Assembly (NCBI GenBank): GCA_003209755.1
Contig: QCPD01000005.1
Location: 47,789 to 111,788, forward strand
Origin: Prochlorococcus sp. AG-436-C14
Lineage (GTDB): Bacteria; Cyanobacteriota; Cyanobacteriia; PCC-6307; Cyanobiaceae
DNA: 64,000 bases
Reading direction: 5' to 3'
Position 1 is the first letter of the stretch; every line of letters starts with the position of its first letter. This document shows positions 63,841 through 64,000 of the stretch, in pieces. The position numbers and the translations under genes are program-made. The notes under the pieces are model-generated. The model was not told the origin of the DNA. It saw only the letters and a program-made list of their open reading frames with translations, and did not search any database.

Positions 63841-64000
63841 TCAACTTTTGAGACTTGATGGCTTTGAAGGATTGTTTGAACTATTTTTTTTCCTAAACCT
63901 TTTTTCTGGTATCTTTTGTCTACTACTACGTCCCATAATACAGCTCTAAAAATACCATCAGTTGTAGCTCTGCCAAATCCAATCATTTGATTATCGCTCC
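63813..64000 (-). CDS. GNAT-family N-acetyltransferase, partial (5' outside window) and apparently 3'-truncated/refused at the junction
   Basis: Complement reads SDNQMIGFGRATTDGIFRAVLWDVVVDKRYQKKGLGKKIVQTILQSHQVSKVEKVVEEVSF*; acetyl-CoA motif YQKKGLGKK present, expected C-terminal GNAT segment absent. Confidence 0.8.
   Translation of the reverse strand, partial: SDNQMIGFGRATTDGIFRAVLWDVVVDKRYQKKGLGKKIVQTILQSHQVSKVEKVVEEVSF

Overview
The window is about 64 kb of a Prochlorococcus-type picocyanobacterial chromosome, judged from gene content and synteny (psaC, rpaB/mreBCD, NdhS-like protein, compact AT-rich core). From about 1 to 40.3 kb it is ordinary core genome: glgP, tRNA-Arg(CCT), rnpB, rnc, rimM, manC, glmS, psaC, acpP, fabF, tkt, thiC with a TPP riboswitch, ruvB, smpB, lysS, rpaB, mreBCD, ssb, ahcY, tsaE, mutY, a group-2 sigma factor, mgtE, a crcB pair, gyrB, miaA, infC and cysE. 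From about 40.3 to 63.84 kb there is an accessory cell-surface island split around core secA. It contains a KpsM/Wzm-like permease; an ABC ATPase carrying an N-terminal DUF4214-like module; two Gmd-like GDP-mannose dehydratases; a type I secretion operon (DUF6447-like small protein, parvulin-like PPIase, ABC exporter with N-terminal cNMP-binding domain, HlyD-like MFP); a convergent 1807-aa RTX-type surface protein that also begins with a DUF4214-like module; a 1220-aa protein with three GT4-like glycosyltransferase domains; and a SAM methyltransferase. The two most notable observations are (i) the same DUF4214-like module on the glycan-export ATPase and on the secreted giant protein, suggesting a coupled glycan/S-layer-like surface system, and (ii) a sharp junction near 63.83 kb where a GNAT gene lacking its usual C-terminus and a methyltransferase open frame lacking its N-terminus (cut exactly at the SAM motif GCGRGEF) overlap in different frames. 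The junction is either a real island breakpoint or an assembly chimera. All family assignments were made by eye; no searches were run.
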